A DNA stretch of 64,000 bases, from contig NZ_AP023086.1 in the NCBI RefSeq assembly GCF_021655555.1, positions 310,001 through 374,000 of the forward strand, written 5' to 3'. Both the position numbers and the translations under genes were made by a program. The notes beneath the pieces were generated by a model, which did no database searches, was not told where the DNA came from, and saw nothing but the letters and a program-made list of their open reading frames with translations. Below are positions 49,177 to 58,427 of this stretch, one piece after another (within the stretch, counting starts at the first letter, position 1; each line of letters starts with the position of its first letter). This DNA comes from Marinagarivorans cellulosilyticus. GTDB lineage: Bacteria; Pseudomonadota; Gammaproteobacteria; Pseudomonadales; Cellvibrionaceae.

Positions 49177-49277
49177 CTGTATTGTAGTTTTATTCATTTG
49201 ATGCGCGCTGAAAAGTCGTTTGCGCGCTTAATGGTATGATGCCTTAATCGAATACCGCAAATTGTGAGGAGCTTGCT

Positions 49278-50366
49278 ATGGCAACACGAAGAAACTTTAT
49301 TAACGGTGCAACACTGTTGGGCGCCACGGCGTTATCTAACCGAGCGTTTGCTTTTGGTAAAGGGAAAAAGTTGGGTGTCGCGCTGGTAGGTTTGGGGCAA
49401 TATAGTCGCGATTTGTTAGCGCCAGCATTACAGTTAACCTCGCACTGTGAGTTACGTGGCATTGTGAGTGGCAGCCCAGAAAAAGTGGTTGAATGGAAGA
49501 AAAAATATAATCTTAAAGATAAAAATATTTATCACTACGACAATTTAGACTCAATAGCGGATAACCCAGATATTGACGTTGTGTATATTGTTGTGCCAAC
49601 TTATTTACACGAAAAATATGCAGTGATTGCAGCAAATGCCGGCAAGCACGTATGGTGTGAAAAACCAATGGCGATGAATGTTACGCAATGTCAAAATATT
49701 ATTGCAGCGTGTGAAAAAAATAAAGTGAAGCTGAGTATAGGTTACCGTTTGCAACACGAGCCTAATACCCGCACAGTTATCAGTTACGCCAAGAAAAAAC
49801 CATACGGTGCGATTAAGTCGGTTGTTGCGCAGGCAGGTTATGCCGGTAATGGATCTGAAAACCCATTGCATTGGCGCATGGATCGCACCCGTGGTGGCGG
49901 TGCTATGTACGATATGGGCGTTTACCCCATTAATGCTGCGCGTTACGCCGTAGGTCTAGAGCCTACTGCAATTACCGCCAAGCACGTTACGCCAAGGCCA
50001 GATATTTTTAAGCGCTGCGACGAAAGCAGTGTATTCACTTTAGAATTTCCCAGTGGAATTAGCGCTGAATGTGAGTGCCACGTGGGTAAAAATATCAACC
50101 TTTTAAAGGTTTCTGCCACAAAAGGTTGGTATGAATTAGACCCTATGCAAAGCTACAGCGGTGTAAAAGGCAAAACCAGCGATGGTATTTTGCTGAATAA
50201 AACGATTGCTAATCAGCAAGCCCAGCAAATGGATGATGATGCAGCCGCTATACTGGGAAATTCTCCTGTTATGGTGCCGGGCTTAGACGGTTTAATGGAT
50301 ATTCGTGTTGTGGAAGGTGCACTGGAGTCGGCCCGTTTGGGTGGTAAGCGCATTGTTCTAAGCTAG
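49278..50366 (+). CDS. Tat-exported Gfo/Idh/MocA oxidoreductase
   Basis: A NAD(P)-dependent sugar oxidoreductase exported already folded. The N-terminus has a twin-arginine signal (ATRRNFINGATLLGATAL with cleavage near the AFAFG segment). Then comes a Rossmann domain (VALVGLGQYSRDLLAPAL), the family motif WCEKPMAMN with its catalytic Lys, and the C-terminal beta-sheet domain with GGGAMYDMGVYPINAARY. It resembles glucose-fructose oxidoreductase, the periplasmic enzyme of Zymomonas type with bound NADP. The precise sugar is not predictable. An esterase gene follows after 43 bp, so the two probably work in the same polysaccharide or sugar process outside the cytoplasm. Confidence 0.88.
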   Translation: MATRRNFINGATLLGATALSNRAFAFGKGKKLGVALVGLGQYSRDLLAPALQLTSHCELRGIVSGSPEKVVEWKKKYNLKDKNIYHYDNLDSIADNPDIDVVYIVVPTYLHEKYAVIAANAGKHVWCEKPMAMNVTQCQNIIAACEKNKVKLSIGYRLQHEPNTRTVISYAKKKPYGAIKSVVAQAGYAGNGSENPLHWRMDRTRGGGAMYDMGVYPINAARYAVGLEPTAITAKHVTPRPDIFKRCDESSVFTLEFPSGISAECECHVGKNINLLKVSATKGWYELDPMQSYSGVKGKTSDGILLNKTIANQQAQQMDDDAAAILGNSPVMVPGLDGLMDIRVVEGALESARLGGKRIVLS

Positions 50367-50409
50367 AATTTGAAGGGTAATATTTTAATAATCTTTAACA
50401 GAGTTGAAT

Positions 50410-51522
50410 ATGAAAATAATATCTCGCGTATTACCGTTAATACTATTGGCCACTGCTCTTGTATCTTGTAGTTCATTTTCAGGCAATAAAAGCGAAAGCA
50501 AAACGATGTCGGCTTCTTCAATCAATGTCATTAAAGCGAGTGATCCCCGCATTCATTATAGTGGCCGTATGCAATATAAAGATGGCGCAATGCGGTTCGA
50601 TTGGGCGGGTGTTGAAATACGCTTTGCAATAAAAGGCAGTGCGTTTACGTTACTTATGGATGGCGGCGGAAGTGATTACAATATTGTAGTTAATGGTGAG
50701 GTTTTGCAAATATTGCGACCTGATGCTGGCATACAAGAGCATATCATCGCGTTACCGAGTAGTGCTAATTCAACGTCGCACGAAGTGATTATTCAGCGCC
50801 GTAATGATCCTCATTTTGGGGTTACAACCTTTCGCGGTTTAGCGCTTGATACGCAAGCTGAGCTATTGTCAAAGCCCGCGCTGAAAGCTCGGAAAATAGA
50901 ATTTATCGGTGATTCCTATACGGTAGGCTACGGTAACGAGGGAACATCGACGCAGTGCGATAGCCTGCGACCCTATGAAAACAATGCGCTATCTTATGCT
51001 GCTCTTACAGCCTCTGCATTAGAGGCCGAAGCGCATATGAGTGCGGTATCGGGCCGTGGCTTGGTGCGCAATTACGGCGATAAAAACCGTGTGTCTGACG
51101 AGCCAATGCCTAGCCTGTACGGTCGTGTGCTTTTCCATGATGAAAATAGCGTTTGGGATTTTACGCAATGGCAGCCAGATGCGGTTGTTATTAAGCTTGG
51201 CACAAATGACTTTAGTACGGAGCCGCACCCTGATCATATTGTATTTCAACAGGCACTCACTGATTTAATCAATCGAGTAACGCAATATTACGGTGACACG
51301 CCGATCTTTTTATTGGCAGACAATTCAATGCCAGTCATTGTGGATTTGTATCGCAGTTACCATCAAAAAAATTATGCATCAAATAGCAAGGTTCATTATG
51401 TGGTGCTACCTAAACCTGCGTTGGAGCAGCTCGGCTGCGACTGGCACCCCAATGTGCAATACCACCAGCAGGCTGCCGCTATTTTGGCCCCTGTTATTAA
51501 AAAAGCATTAGCGTGGGATTAA
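50410..51522 (+). CDS. CE2-like SGNH carbohydrate esterase, lipoprotein
   Basis: A lipid-anchored deacetylase for polysaccharides. The signal peptide ends in a lipobox (ATALVSC, Cys about 20). Then an N-terminal jelly-roll domain (residues ~40-155) and a C-terminal SGNH hydrolase domain with the nucleophile block FIGDSYTVGYGN, block III KLGTNDFST and the catalytic DWHPN followed by YHQQ. This two-domain layout is that of CE2 acetyl-xylan or acetyl-glucomannan esterases, well known from Cellvibrio. A TTG at 50404 adds two codons, but the ATG at 50410 is the better start. It is downstream of the Gfo/Idh gene with a short gap, so likely co-transcribed. Confidence 0.88.
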   Translation: MKIISRVLPLILLATALVSCSSFSGNKSESKTMSASSINVIKASDPRIHYSGRMQYKDGAMRFDWAGVEIRFAIKGSAFTLLMDGGGSDYNIVVNGEVLQILRPDAGIQEHIIALPSSANSTSHEVIIQRRNDPHFGVTTFRGLALDTQAELLSKPALKARKIEFIGDSYTVGYGNEGTSTQCDSLRPYENNALSYAALTASALEAEAHMSAVSGRGLVRNYGDKNRVSDEPMPSLYGRVLFHDENSVWDFTQWQPDAVVIKLGTNDFSTEPHPDHIVFQQALTDLINRVTQYYGDTPIFLLADNSMPVIVDLYRSYHQKNYASNSKVHYVVLPKPALEQLGCDWHPNVQYHQQAAAILAPVIKKALAWD

Positions 51523-51634
51523 TCCGCCTCGACAAACTAATGCTGTAATGTGCGGTAATAACGTTTTTTTGTTGGTGAACTAATCTGTTGAAACTTGTTT
51601 ATACAAGCCAACACACCACATTAGAGGAAACGTT

Positions 51635-52891
51635 ATGCCGAAGATTAATGCCCAGTTTGCAATTAAAAATGGGAAAAGTTTAGTGGCGAGCCTTTTGGCA
51701 TCGTCGTCTTTGTTTATTGTAATGCCGGCTTCTGCCGCCGGCTTTGTTAAAATCCCTAACTCTGCGATTAGCGGTTACAATAATAAACATCTAACGGGAG
51801 TTTCTGTACAGCAGTGTTCAAATGCATGTGTTACAGAAACAAGCTTTAGCTGTAAATCATTTGATTATTATAAAAATCAAAATGCTTGTGATTTAAGCGC
51901 CAAAAGTGCAGAGGATGTTGGCGGGCTAAAATACACCTATTCTGGTAACCCGTACGATCACTATGCTAAAACAACAGACTTTTCTCGTATTCCAAAGGCG
52001 GCCATTAGCGGTTATAACAACCGGCATTTAACCAACGTGTCGGTTGAACAGTGCAAAACAGCCTGTGAAGATGAATCTGAATTTATCTGTAAGTCTTTTG
52101 ATTATTACAAAAGTCAAAATAAGTGTGATTTAAGTATCAAAAGTGCAGCGGATGTTGGTTTGAAATTTACCTATTCGGGTAACCCTTACGATCATTATGC
52201 CCGCAGTACGGACTCTATTTCTCCGCCACCTCCACCTCCACCAGAAGTCGATATTAGTTGTGTCGATTGGGATGGCACTACGCCGCAAGTGGGTGATTTG
52301 TTGCGCTTTAAAAATAAAGTGGTTAAAGATAAAAGTAATGGTCCCACAATTTATCGCGAAGATTTGGCCGGGTTATATTTGAAAAATGTATTGCACGGCA
52401 ATGAGCCTGTTCCTAAGTTTGTAGGCGCTACAAGTGGCAGTGGCAACGATGTAGAAACCTTGTTTCATGTTGATGCGAGCCGCAGTACTAATTCTGGGCC
52501 TGAAATTCAAATCAGTTCGCCATGGGAAGGGCTGGCAACATCGTCTGATGTTGGTTTTAATCACGCAGAGCTAATCACTGACGAGCATTCTTATTGGTCG
52601 ATCCATACGCGATGGATACGTTTGGCAAATAGTTATAGAGCTTGGACAGACCCTAATTGTGGCAGTTGCGCAGCTACCCTAAATGATAAAGTTCCACCAG
52701 TTGCCGTAATGCAGCGTTTGGCAGCGAATAATACCGCCTACAGCTGTGCGCAAGAATGGTATCCGGTTTATCAATTTGTTGGTTGCGATGATTATTATGT
52801 CAGTATTGGTGGCTATGGTGGTGAAACCAATCGCGAGCTAGCCGCTCAAGTGAATGATGTGAGCGTTGAGGTTTGCACCGTCACACAATAA
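51635..52891 (+). CDS. Secreted protein with two PAN/Apple domains
   Basis: A secreted 418-residue protein. After a signal peptide (LLASSSLFIVMPASAA) come two nearly equal PAN/Apple domains at about 37-115 and 118-195, each with the pattern IPNSAISGYNNKHL / C..AC / F.CKSFDYYK..N.CDLS and ending SGNPYDHYA; both hold the expected disulphide cysteines. A proline run (PPPPPPP) links to a C-terminal domain of ~210 residues with further Cys pairs (NCGSC, CDDYYVSIGGYGG) which I do not recognise. PAN domains bind proteins or sugars, so this may be a carbohydrate- or surface-binding protein. An AGAGGAAA ribosome site precedes the ATG, and a strong terminator lies 17 bp after the stop. Confidence 0.82.
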   Translation: MPKINAQFAIKNGKSLVASLLASSSLFIVMPASAAGFVKIPNSAISGYNNKHLTGVSVQQCSNACVTETSFSCKSFDYYKNQNACDLSAKSAEDVGGLKYTYSGNPYDHYAKTTDFSRIPKAAISGYNNRHLTNVSVEQCKTACEDESEFICKSFDYYKSQNKCDLSIKSAADVGLKFTYSGNPYDHYARSTDSISPPPPPPPEVDISCVDWDGTTPQVGDLLRFKNKVVKDKSNGPTIYREDLAGLYLKNVLHGNEPVPKFVGATSGSGNDVETLFHVDASRSTNSGPEIQISSPWEGLATSSDVGFNHAELITDEHSYWSIHTRWIRLANSYRAWTDPNCGSCAATLNDKVPPVAVMQRLAANNTAYSCAQEWYPVYQFVGCDDYYVSIGGYGGETNRELAAQVNDVSVEVCTVTQ

Positions 52892-52908
52892 ATGAGTGAG
52901 TACTAGCC

Positions 52909-52944
52909 AAAAGCCAATAGCGCCTACCGCGCTATTGGCTTTTT
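52909..52944 (+). terminator. Strong rho-independent terminator
   Basis: A 15-bp perfect stem, AAAAGCCAATAGCGC (52909-52923) and GCGCTATTGGCTTTT (52929-52943), with a five-base loop CTACC and a T-tract. It ends the PAN-domain gene. Because the base of the stem carries A on one side and T on the other, it can also serve the convergent M23 peptidase gene, whose stop lies just beyond. Confidence 0.9.
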
Positions 52945-52948
52945 CCAT

Positions 52949-53872
52949 TTATGGGCAGGGGCAAATTTTTTGTTTGCGCTGTGGGGTAAAAGCGCCGCGA
53001 GCGTCTTCAAATTTAAACGCAATAGATTCTGTTTTAAACCCAGCGTTTTTGCGAATTACAAAATGTAAATGTGGCCCAGTGGAATAGCCGCTAGTACCCG
53101 ATTGCCCTAACATATCACCCGCCGCCACGGTTTGCCCGGCTTTTACTGCTGCGCTACCCATAAGTAGGTGCGCGTAAGTGGCGTAGCTGCCATCTTCATG
53201 TAATACCGAAACCGTATTGGCCTTATCCAAAAAATAGGTGCGCGCGCCGCCAAAGGCGTAATCATCTTTTACGTGTATTACAGTGCCTTCACGCGCGGCG
53301 ACAATATCGGTGCCAATGGGTAGCGCAAGGTCAACCGCGTACAGGCTGGGTTGTGTGTGGTGTGAAAACTGGCCATGAAAACTTTGTGATATGTAATGCT
53401 TGCTTGGTGAGCGAACAGGGAGCCGGTAATTCGCTAGCGATGGTTTTTTTGCGGGGTCGCCCCATACGTAACGGTAAGTAAAATGTGGCGTAGGCGCAGC
53501 GCCCGAATAAATGGTTTCGCGGCTATTACTCGGTACTATTAGGGTTGTATCAAGCTGTGAATATTCTTCAAAGCTAACCTGTATCTCAATTGGAATATGG
53601 AACGGGTTGAGCACATCGGCAATGTGCTGTTTATTGTGTATGCGGTAATCAAACTTAAGTTCGAAAGGGTTTTCTGGCGCGGCTTCGAATTCAAGCGTTT
53701 CTATTTTTGTTTTTTTGTCTTTAGGTGGTTTATCGCTAAATTGCCAGCGGCCATTGGCGTCCTGATATTTATAGACCGCAGCGAAAGTATCGGCACTGTA
53801 GTTAACTGGGCTAAAGAGTAAAACAAAGACAGCCAGCGAACGGTAGGTTTTGATAGTTTTGTGCGTATCCAT
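52949..53872 (-). CDS. Secreted M23 (LytM/NlpD-like) peptidase with DUF4124
   Basis: A 307-residue envelope protein with a signal peptide (residues 1 to ~32), a short DUF4124 domain (AVYKYQDANGRWQFSDKPP), a ~100-residue linker with beta content, and a C-terminal M23 peptidase domain. The zinc-site motifs are visible: His in HHTQPSLYAVDLALP with Asp, then HEDGSYATYAHL and GPHLHFVI with the HxH motif. So it is probably an active endopeptidase that cuts peptidoglycan cross-bridges in the periplasm. Alone on the minus strand, its promoter is in the ~130 bp shared with the PTS gene start. The C-terminal tail (KQKICPCP) is Cys-rich and unusual. Confidence 0.87.
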   Translation of the reverse strand: MDTHKTIKTYRSLAVFVLLFSPVNYSADTFAAVYKYQDANGRWQFSDKPPKDKKTKIETLEFEAAPENPFELKFDYRIHNKQHIADVLNPFHIPIEIQVSFEEYSQLDTTLIVPSNSRETIYSGAAPTPHFTYRYVWGDPAKKPSLANYRLPVRSPSKHYISQSFHGQFSHHTQPSLYAVDLALPIGTDIVAAREGTVIHVKDDYAFGGARTYFLDKANTVSVLHEDGSYATYAHLLMGSAAVKAGQTVAAGDMLGQSGTSGYSTGPHLHFVIRKNAGFKTESIAFKFEDARGAFTPQRKQKICPCP

Positions 53873-54001
53873 GTGTTTTTTAACCTATTTATGCCTTAGT
53901 TTTCAGCGATTCTAGTGCCTGTGCCTTGCGCCGTTTTATGGCACCGGCTATGGTTGCCGCCAATCATAACAATAACAATCCAAGTATGAACGGGGGGTTG
54001 C

Positions 54002-56530
54002 ATGCTTATTCAGGAATTGACGCTTACGGCGCCAATGAGTGGTCCAATGGTGCCACTGGAACAGGTCCCAGATCCAGTCTTTGCACAAAAGATGGTTGGC
54101 GATGGCATTAGTATTGATCCGATAACCTCGGAGCTAATTGCGCCTTGCGCCGGTGTTGTTTTACAAGTTCATCGCGCGCGTCATGCGGTGACTTTAAAAA
54201 CGCCAGAAGGGGTAGAGATATTAATGCATGTAGGCATTGATACGGTGGCTTTAAAGGGTGTTGGTTTTACAGCGCACGTGGCCGAGGGTGATAACGTAGT
54301 GCCTGGTGATTTACTGCTGAGCTTTGATGCAGATTATGTCGCAACTAAAGCGACGAGCTTGTTAACGCAAATATTAATCACCAACGGTGAGCTGCTTAGC
54401 GGATTGGAGTATGGCAAAGGCGCAGCGGTTGCAGGCACTACGCCAGTTTTAACTTTAAAGCTTAAAGCGCCTGTTAATGTTGCACACAGCGATGCCGCCT
54501 CGGTAGTTACTGGGGCTAAAGTCTTTATTCCTAATCACCAAGGCTTGCATGCCCGCCCAAGCGCAACTTTAGCAAGCAAAGCCAAGTTTTTTTCCAGTGC
54601 TATTACCTTGCACAAAGGGAGCGCCAGCGCGAATGTTAAAAGTGTGGTGAGCTTAATGGGCTTGGAGTTAGATCGTGGCGATTGCGTGTATTTATCGGCG
54701 GCCGGCGAAGATGCAGAGCAGGCGATAGAAACGTTAACTGCCCTTCTCAATAGCGGCTTGGGTGAAGAGTGTGAGCCAATATCGGCTCCCGAAGCTTCAC
54801 AAAATAACGCACCAGCGCAAAAGGTAGATGATGTTGTTTTGCCAGACGATGGCAAATTGTTCGGCGTGTGTGCTTCGCCTGGGCTTGCAGTGGGGCAGGT
54901 GTGGCAGTTACAACGGGCAGAGATTTCGTTGCAAGAGCAAGGCGAAGGCAAAGCGCTAGAGCAAGAATATTTTAGCCAAGCACAAGCCAAAGCCGATGCT
55001 GATTTACAGGCATTAACGCAGTCGGCGGCTAGTGACGAGCAGCGTGAGATTTTTAGCGCCCATCGTGAGTTGCTTGGAGACCCAGAGCTAGCAACTAAGG
55101 TGCTCGATTTAATTGCTCAAGGCAAAAGTGCAGCTTGGGCGTGGCATAGCGCATTTGAGGCGCAAGCCGAGCAGTTGAGCAAACTTAAAAATGTATTGCT
55201 CGCGGCGCGCGCGACGGATATGCGCGATGTTGGCCACCGCTTGCTTTCGCTATTAACAGGCGATGCGGAGCAAAGTGGGACTATTCCTGACAATGTAATT
55301 TTAATTGCTGATGATTTAACACCATCGGATACTGCCAAGTTGGATCCTAAGCGGGTTCTTGGCTTTTGCACTGCAACGGGAGGGGCCTCGTCCCATGTCG
55401 CTATTATTGCGCGCTCTTTAAATATCCCCGCTGTTGCCGGCATGGATAAGCGTGCGTTGTCATTGGCCAATGGCTTGCCGGTAATGCTGCGTGCCGATGA
55501 TGGCATGTTGCACATCGAGCCTGCGCAGTCAGAAGTCGATCGCTTAGTGGGTGAGCGCGAAGCAGAAGACATTCTTGATGAAGCCGCGCTTATGGTGGCA
55601 ACAGAGCCTGCGAAAACCCAGTGCGGTAAACATATTGAAGTGGTGTGTAATGTTGGCAACGTGGCTGATGTCGAAAATGCAGGCCAGTTTGGTGCTGAGG
55701 GGGTTGGGCTGCTGCGTTCGGAGTTTCTATTTATGCAGCGCACGCAGGCACCTACCGAGGACGAGCAATTTGAGGCCTACAGCAAGGTTGCAGCGGCCTT
55801 TGGTAAAAATCAAAATATTATTATTCGTACCTTGGATGTTGGCGGCGATAAGCCGCTGGCTTATTTGCCAATCGCGAAAGAAGAAAACCCCTTTTTGGGG
55901 ATGCGAGGCATTCGTGTTTCCTTAGCAAACCAAGTGATGTTTAGGGTGCAGCTGCGCGCTATTTTACGGGCCAGTGGATTGGCCAACATCCATATCATGT
56001 TCCCTATGGTTACCACCTTAGACGACTTGCTTCAAGCGAAAGCCTTGCTGGAAGAAGAGCGCGTGGCGCTGGGAGTTAAGCCGATACCCATAGGCATTAT
56101 GGTCGAGGTACCGAGCGTGGCGATGCTAGCAGAGCAATTTGCCGAGCATGTTGATTTCTTTTCTGTGGGTACAAACGATTTAACCCAGTACACACTGGCA
56201 ATTGACCGCGGCCACCCCGAATTGGCCAAATCGGCAGACCCATTAAACCCTGCGGTATTAGCCATGATTGGTCGCGCTGTAGAGGGCGCGCATAAGCACA
56301 ATACTTGGGTGGGCGTTTGCGGAGGGATTGCAAGCGACCCACTAGCAGTGCCGGTATTGTTAGGGCTGGGCGTTGATGAACTGAGTGGTTCTTTATCGTC
56401 TGTGCCGCGCATAAAGGCTGCTGTGCGCGATCAAAATATTGCCGAGTGTGAGGCGCTAGCCCAAAAAATATTGCGCGTAGGCAGCGCGGCGCAAGTGCGC
56501 GAATTGCTATTGGCACATAAGCAACACTAA
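54002..56530 (+). CDS. PTS fusion EIIA(Glc)-HPr-EI
   Basis: A single 842-residue cytoplasmic protein that carries three PTS steps. Residues ~1-150 are EIIA of the glucose class with its phospho-His76 (ILMHVGIDTV). Residues ~170-255 are HPr with His183 (GLHARPSA). Residues ~285-840 are enzyme I, with His465 (GGASSHVAII), the PEP-site segments (FGAEGVGLLRSEFLFM, FFSVGTNDLTQYTLA) and GVCGGIASD with the catalytic Cys. It takes phosphate from PEP and passes it to the EIIB domain of the transporter encoded 41 bp downstream. The start ATG follows GGGGGTT. Such fusions resemble NagF/FruB types. All phospho-His residues are kept, so all three parts should work. Confidence 0.92.
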   Translation: MLIQELTLTAPMSGPMVPLEQVPDPVFAQKMVGDGISIDPITSELIAPCAGVVLQVHRARHAVTLKTPEGVEILMHVGIDTVALKGVGFTAHVAEGDNVVPGDLLLSFDADYVATKATSLLTQILITNGELLSGLEYGKGAAVAGTTPVLTLKLKAPVNVAHSDAASVVTGAKVFIPNHQGLHARPSATLASKAKFFSSAITLHKGSASANVKSVVSLMGLELDRGDCVYLSAAGEDAEQAIETLTALLNSGLGEECEPISAPEASQNNAPAQKVDDVVLPDDGKLFGVCASPGLAVGQVWQLQRAEISLQEQGEGKALEQEYFSQAQAKADADLQALTQSAASDEQREIFSAHRELLGDPELATKVLDLIAQGKSAAWAWHSAFEAQAEQLSKLKNVLLAARATDMRDVGHRLLSLLTGDAEQSGTIPDNVILIADDLTPSDTAKLDPKRVLGFCTATGGASSHVAIIARSLNIPAVAGMDKRALSLANGLPVMLRADDGMLHIEPAQSEVDRLVGEREAEDILDEAALMVATEPAKTQCGKHIEVVCNVGNVADVENAGQFGAEGVGLLRSEFLFMQRTQAPTEDEQFEAYSKVAAAFGKNQNIIIRTLDVGGDKPLAYLPIAKEENPFLGMRGIRVSLANQVMFRVQLRAILRASGLANIHIMFPMVTTLDDLLQAKALLEEERVALGVKPIPIGIMVEVPSVAMLAEQFAEHVDFFSVGTNDLTQYTLAIDRGHPELAKSADPLNPAVLAMIGRAVEGAHKHNTWVGVCGGIASDPLAVPVLLGLGVDELSGSLSSVPRIKAAVRDQNIAECEALAQKILRVGSAAQVRELLLAHKQH

Positions 56531-56571
56531 ACCTTATTCAAATAATAAAATTTCCATTAGAGGAAACGACT

Positions 56572-58335
56572 ATGAAATTTTTAGATGCCGCTTTTGGCAT
56601 GTTGCAACAATTTGGTAAGGCGGTGATGTTACCCGTGGCCGTATTGCCTGCTGCTGGCTTATTGCTGGGTATTGGTGCTGCGGATTACGCGATTTTGCCG
56701 CAGGTAGTGTCGCAGTTAATGGAGGCGGCCGGCGGCGCTATTTTTGGTAATTTACCGCTTCTGTTTGCTGTTGGTGTGGGAATGGGGCTGGCTAAAAATG
56801 ATGGTGTGGCTGGTTTTGCTGCCGCGCTGTTTTATGCGGTTATGTTGGCGTCTTTGGGGGTTTTTGCCGGTGCACTCGGTTACGAAACCAAAAGTATTAT
56901 GGGTATCCAATCGATCGATAGCGGCGTTTTTGGCGGCATGATATCGGGCGGTGTTACGGCGTTTTTGTTTAACCGCTATCACCGAGTTCAGTTGCCGGCT
57001 TACTTGGGCTTCTTTGCCGGCAAACGTTTCGTGCCGATTATTGCTTCCTTTACCGCTATTGCGGTGGGTGGCGTGATGAGTGTGGTTTGGCCGCCGATTG
57101 GAGGTTGGATTGAGACGTTCTCCGAATGGGCCTCGAAAGGTAACCCAATAATGGCTTTCGGCATTTATGGTTTTGTAGAGCGTTTGCTGATTCCTTTTGG
57201 TTTACATCACATTTGGAATAGCCCGTTCTTTTTTGAAGTGGGTAGCTTTGTTAACCCTGATACGGGTGAAGTCGTGAAGGGTGAAATACAGCGCTATATT
57301 GCGGGCGATCCAACAGCCGGTAACTTGGCGGGTGGCTTTCTTTTTAAAATGTGGGGCTTACCTGCAGCTGCGATTGCGATATGGCATACCGCGAAACCGG
57401 AAAACCGGGTGAAAGTGGGCGGTATTATGATTTCAGCAGCGCTAACATCATTTATTACCGGCATTACTGAGCCGATTGAGCTGGCTTTTTTGTTTGTGGC
57501 GCCAGTGCTGTATTTGATTCATGCGGTTCTATGCTCTGCGGCTTTCATGTTGTGTATTGAGTTGGGTATTAAGCACGGGACAACCTTTTCGCACGGTTTG
57601 CAGGACTTTTTGATTCTTTTCGGGCCCTCGCAAAACGCGTTGTGGTTTTTAGTTCTGGGTCCGATTTGGGCGGTGGTGTATTACGTGGCTTTCAGAGTTG
57701 CCATTGTTGGCTTCAACTTAAAAACACCGGGGCGTGAGTTAGATACCGCAGAGCTAGAGCGCGAAGATCGTGCCGGTGGTATTGCACAAGACTTAGTACT
57801 GGCGTTTGGCGGTAAGAGCAATATTACTGCGCTGGATGCCTGTATTACCCGTTTACGCGTTAGTGTGGTGGACATGGGGTTAGTTAATCAGCAGCAGTTA
57901 AAAGGCTTGGGGGCAACGGCTGTAGTGACCGTGGGCAATAATGCGCAGGCTATTTTTGGCCCACCATCAGAAAACTTGAAAACCGATATGGAAATTTACT
58001 TAGAAACCGCGGGGCCAGAAGCTGAGCTGAGTTCAGGTAATCAACCCACCCATATTCCGGCAGCTGCTGATATTGCCGAGACTGTAGTGGATGCCGATAG
58101 CGCTGAAAAAGCCGCGGCCATATTGGCTGCGCTAGGTGGGCAAGGTAACGTGACCCAGCTAGATGCCTTTGCAAAAACGCGCTTGCGGGTAGAGGTGAAA
58201 GACGCTTCGAAAGTTGACGAATCCACGTTAAGCGACTTGGGCATTACCGGCGTTATGAAGCTAGCTGGCGATGCATTGCATTTGATTGTAGGCGATAAAG
58301 CTGAGGCGTACGGAAAGGCGTTAGCTTCTAGGTAG
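56572..58335 (+). CDS. ptsG: Glucose-type PTS EIICB with an extra EIIB domain
   Basis: The sugar channel of the PTS. Residues ~1-390 are the EIIC membrane domain and are very close to E. coli PtsG (RVQLPAYLGFFAGKRFVPII, IPFGLHHIWNSPF, ITGITEPIELAFLF). Residues ~405-485 are EIIB with the phospho-Cys424 (LDACITRLRV). A further ~75-residue EIIB-like domain follows (LAALGGQGNVTQ to VGDKAEAYGKAL), in which the Cys is replaced by Phe533 (LDAFAKTRLRV); it cannot be phosphorylated there. Glucose is the most likely substrate, as motifs match PtsG rather than NagE. The ribosome site is AGAGGAAA. Together with the upstream fusion it makes a complete two-gene PTS. Confidence 0.88.
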   Translation: MKFLDAAFGMLQQFGKAVMLPVAVLPAAGLLLGIGAADYAILPQVVSQLMEAAGGAIFGNLPLLFAVGVGMGLAKNDGVAGFAAALFYAVMLASLGVFAGALGYETKSIMGIQSIDSGVFGGMISGGVTAFLFNRYHRVQLPAYLGFFAGKRFVPIIASFTAIAVGGVMSVVWPPIGGWIETFSEWASKGNPIMAFGIYGFVERLLIPFGLHHIWNSPFFFEVGSFVNPDTGEVVKGEIQRYIAGDPTAGNLAGGFLFKMWGLPAAAIAIWHTAKPENRVKVGGIMISAALTSFITGITEPIELAFLFVAPVLYLIHAVLCSAAFMLCIELGIKHGTTFSHGLQDFLILFGPSQNALWFLVLGPIWAVVYYVAFRVAIVGFNLKTPGRELDTAELEREDRAGGIAQDLVLAFGGKSNITALDACITRLRVSVVDMGLVNQQQLKGLGATAVVTVGNNAQAIFGPPSENLKTDMEIYLETAGPEAELSSGNQPTHIPAAADIAETVVDADSAEKAAAILAALGGQGNVTQLDAFAKTRLRVEVKDASKVDESTLSDLGITGVMKLAGDALHLIVGDKAEAYGKALASR

Positions 58336-58374
58336 CGTTGACAGGGCGGGGAGCGAAAGCTTCCCGCGCGAGCA

Positions 58375-58402
58375 TAAAAAAGGGCGCCTTAATGGCGCCC
58401 TT
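58375..58402 (-). terminator. Terminator of glnA
   Basis: A nine-base stem AAGGGCGCC (58380-58388) and GGCGCCCTT (58394-58402) with loop TTAAT. On the minus strand it is followed by a run of T (A-run 58375-58380 on the plus strand), just downstream of the glnA stop. It can also slow plus-strand transcription coming from ptsG, though the T-tract on that side is poor. Confidence 0.85.
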
Positions 58403-58427
58403 AGTCGTTTTAGCTGCGAAGTGCAGA

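Noticed and set aside
53926..54111. 61-codon frame ahead of the PTS fusion.
   Set aside because: It overlaps the PTS start in another frame, is Asn/Gly-rich without family features, and has no clear ribosome site. The PTS ATG at 54002 has a good one.
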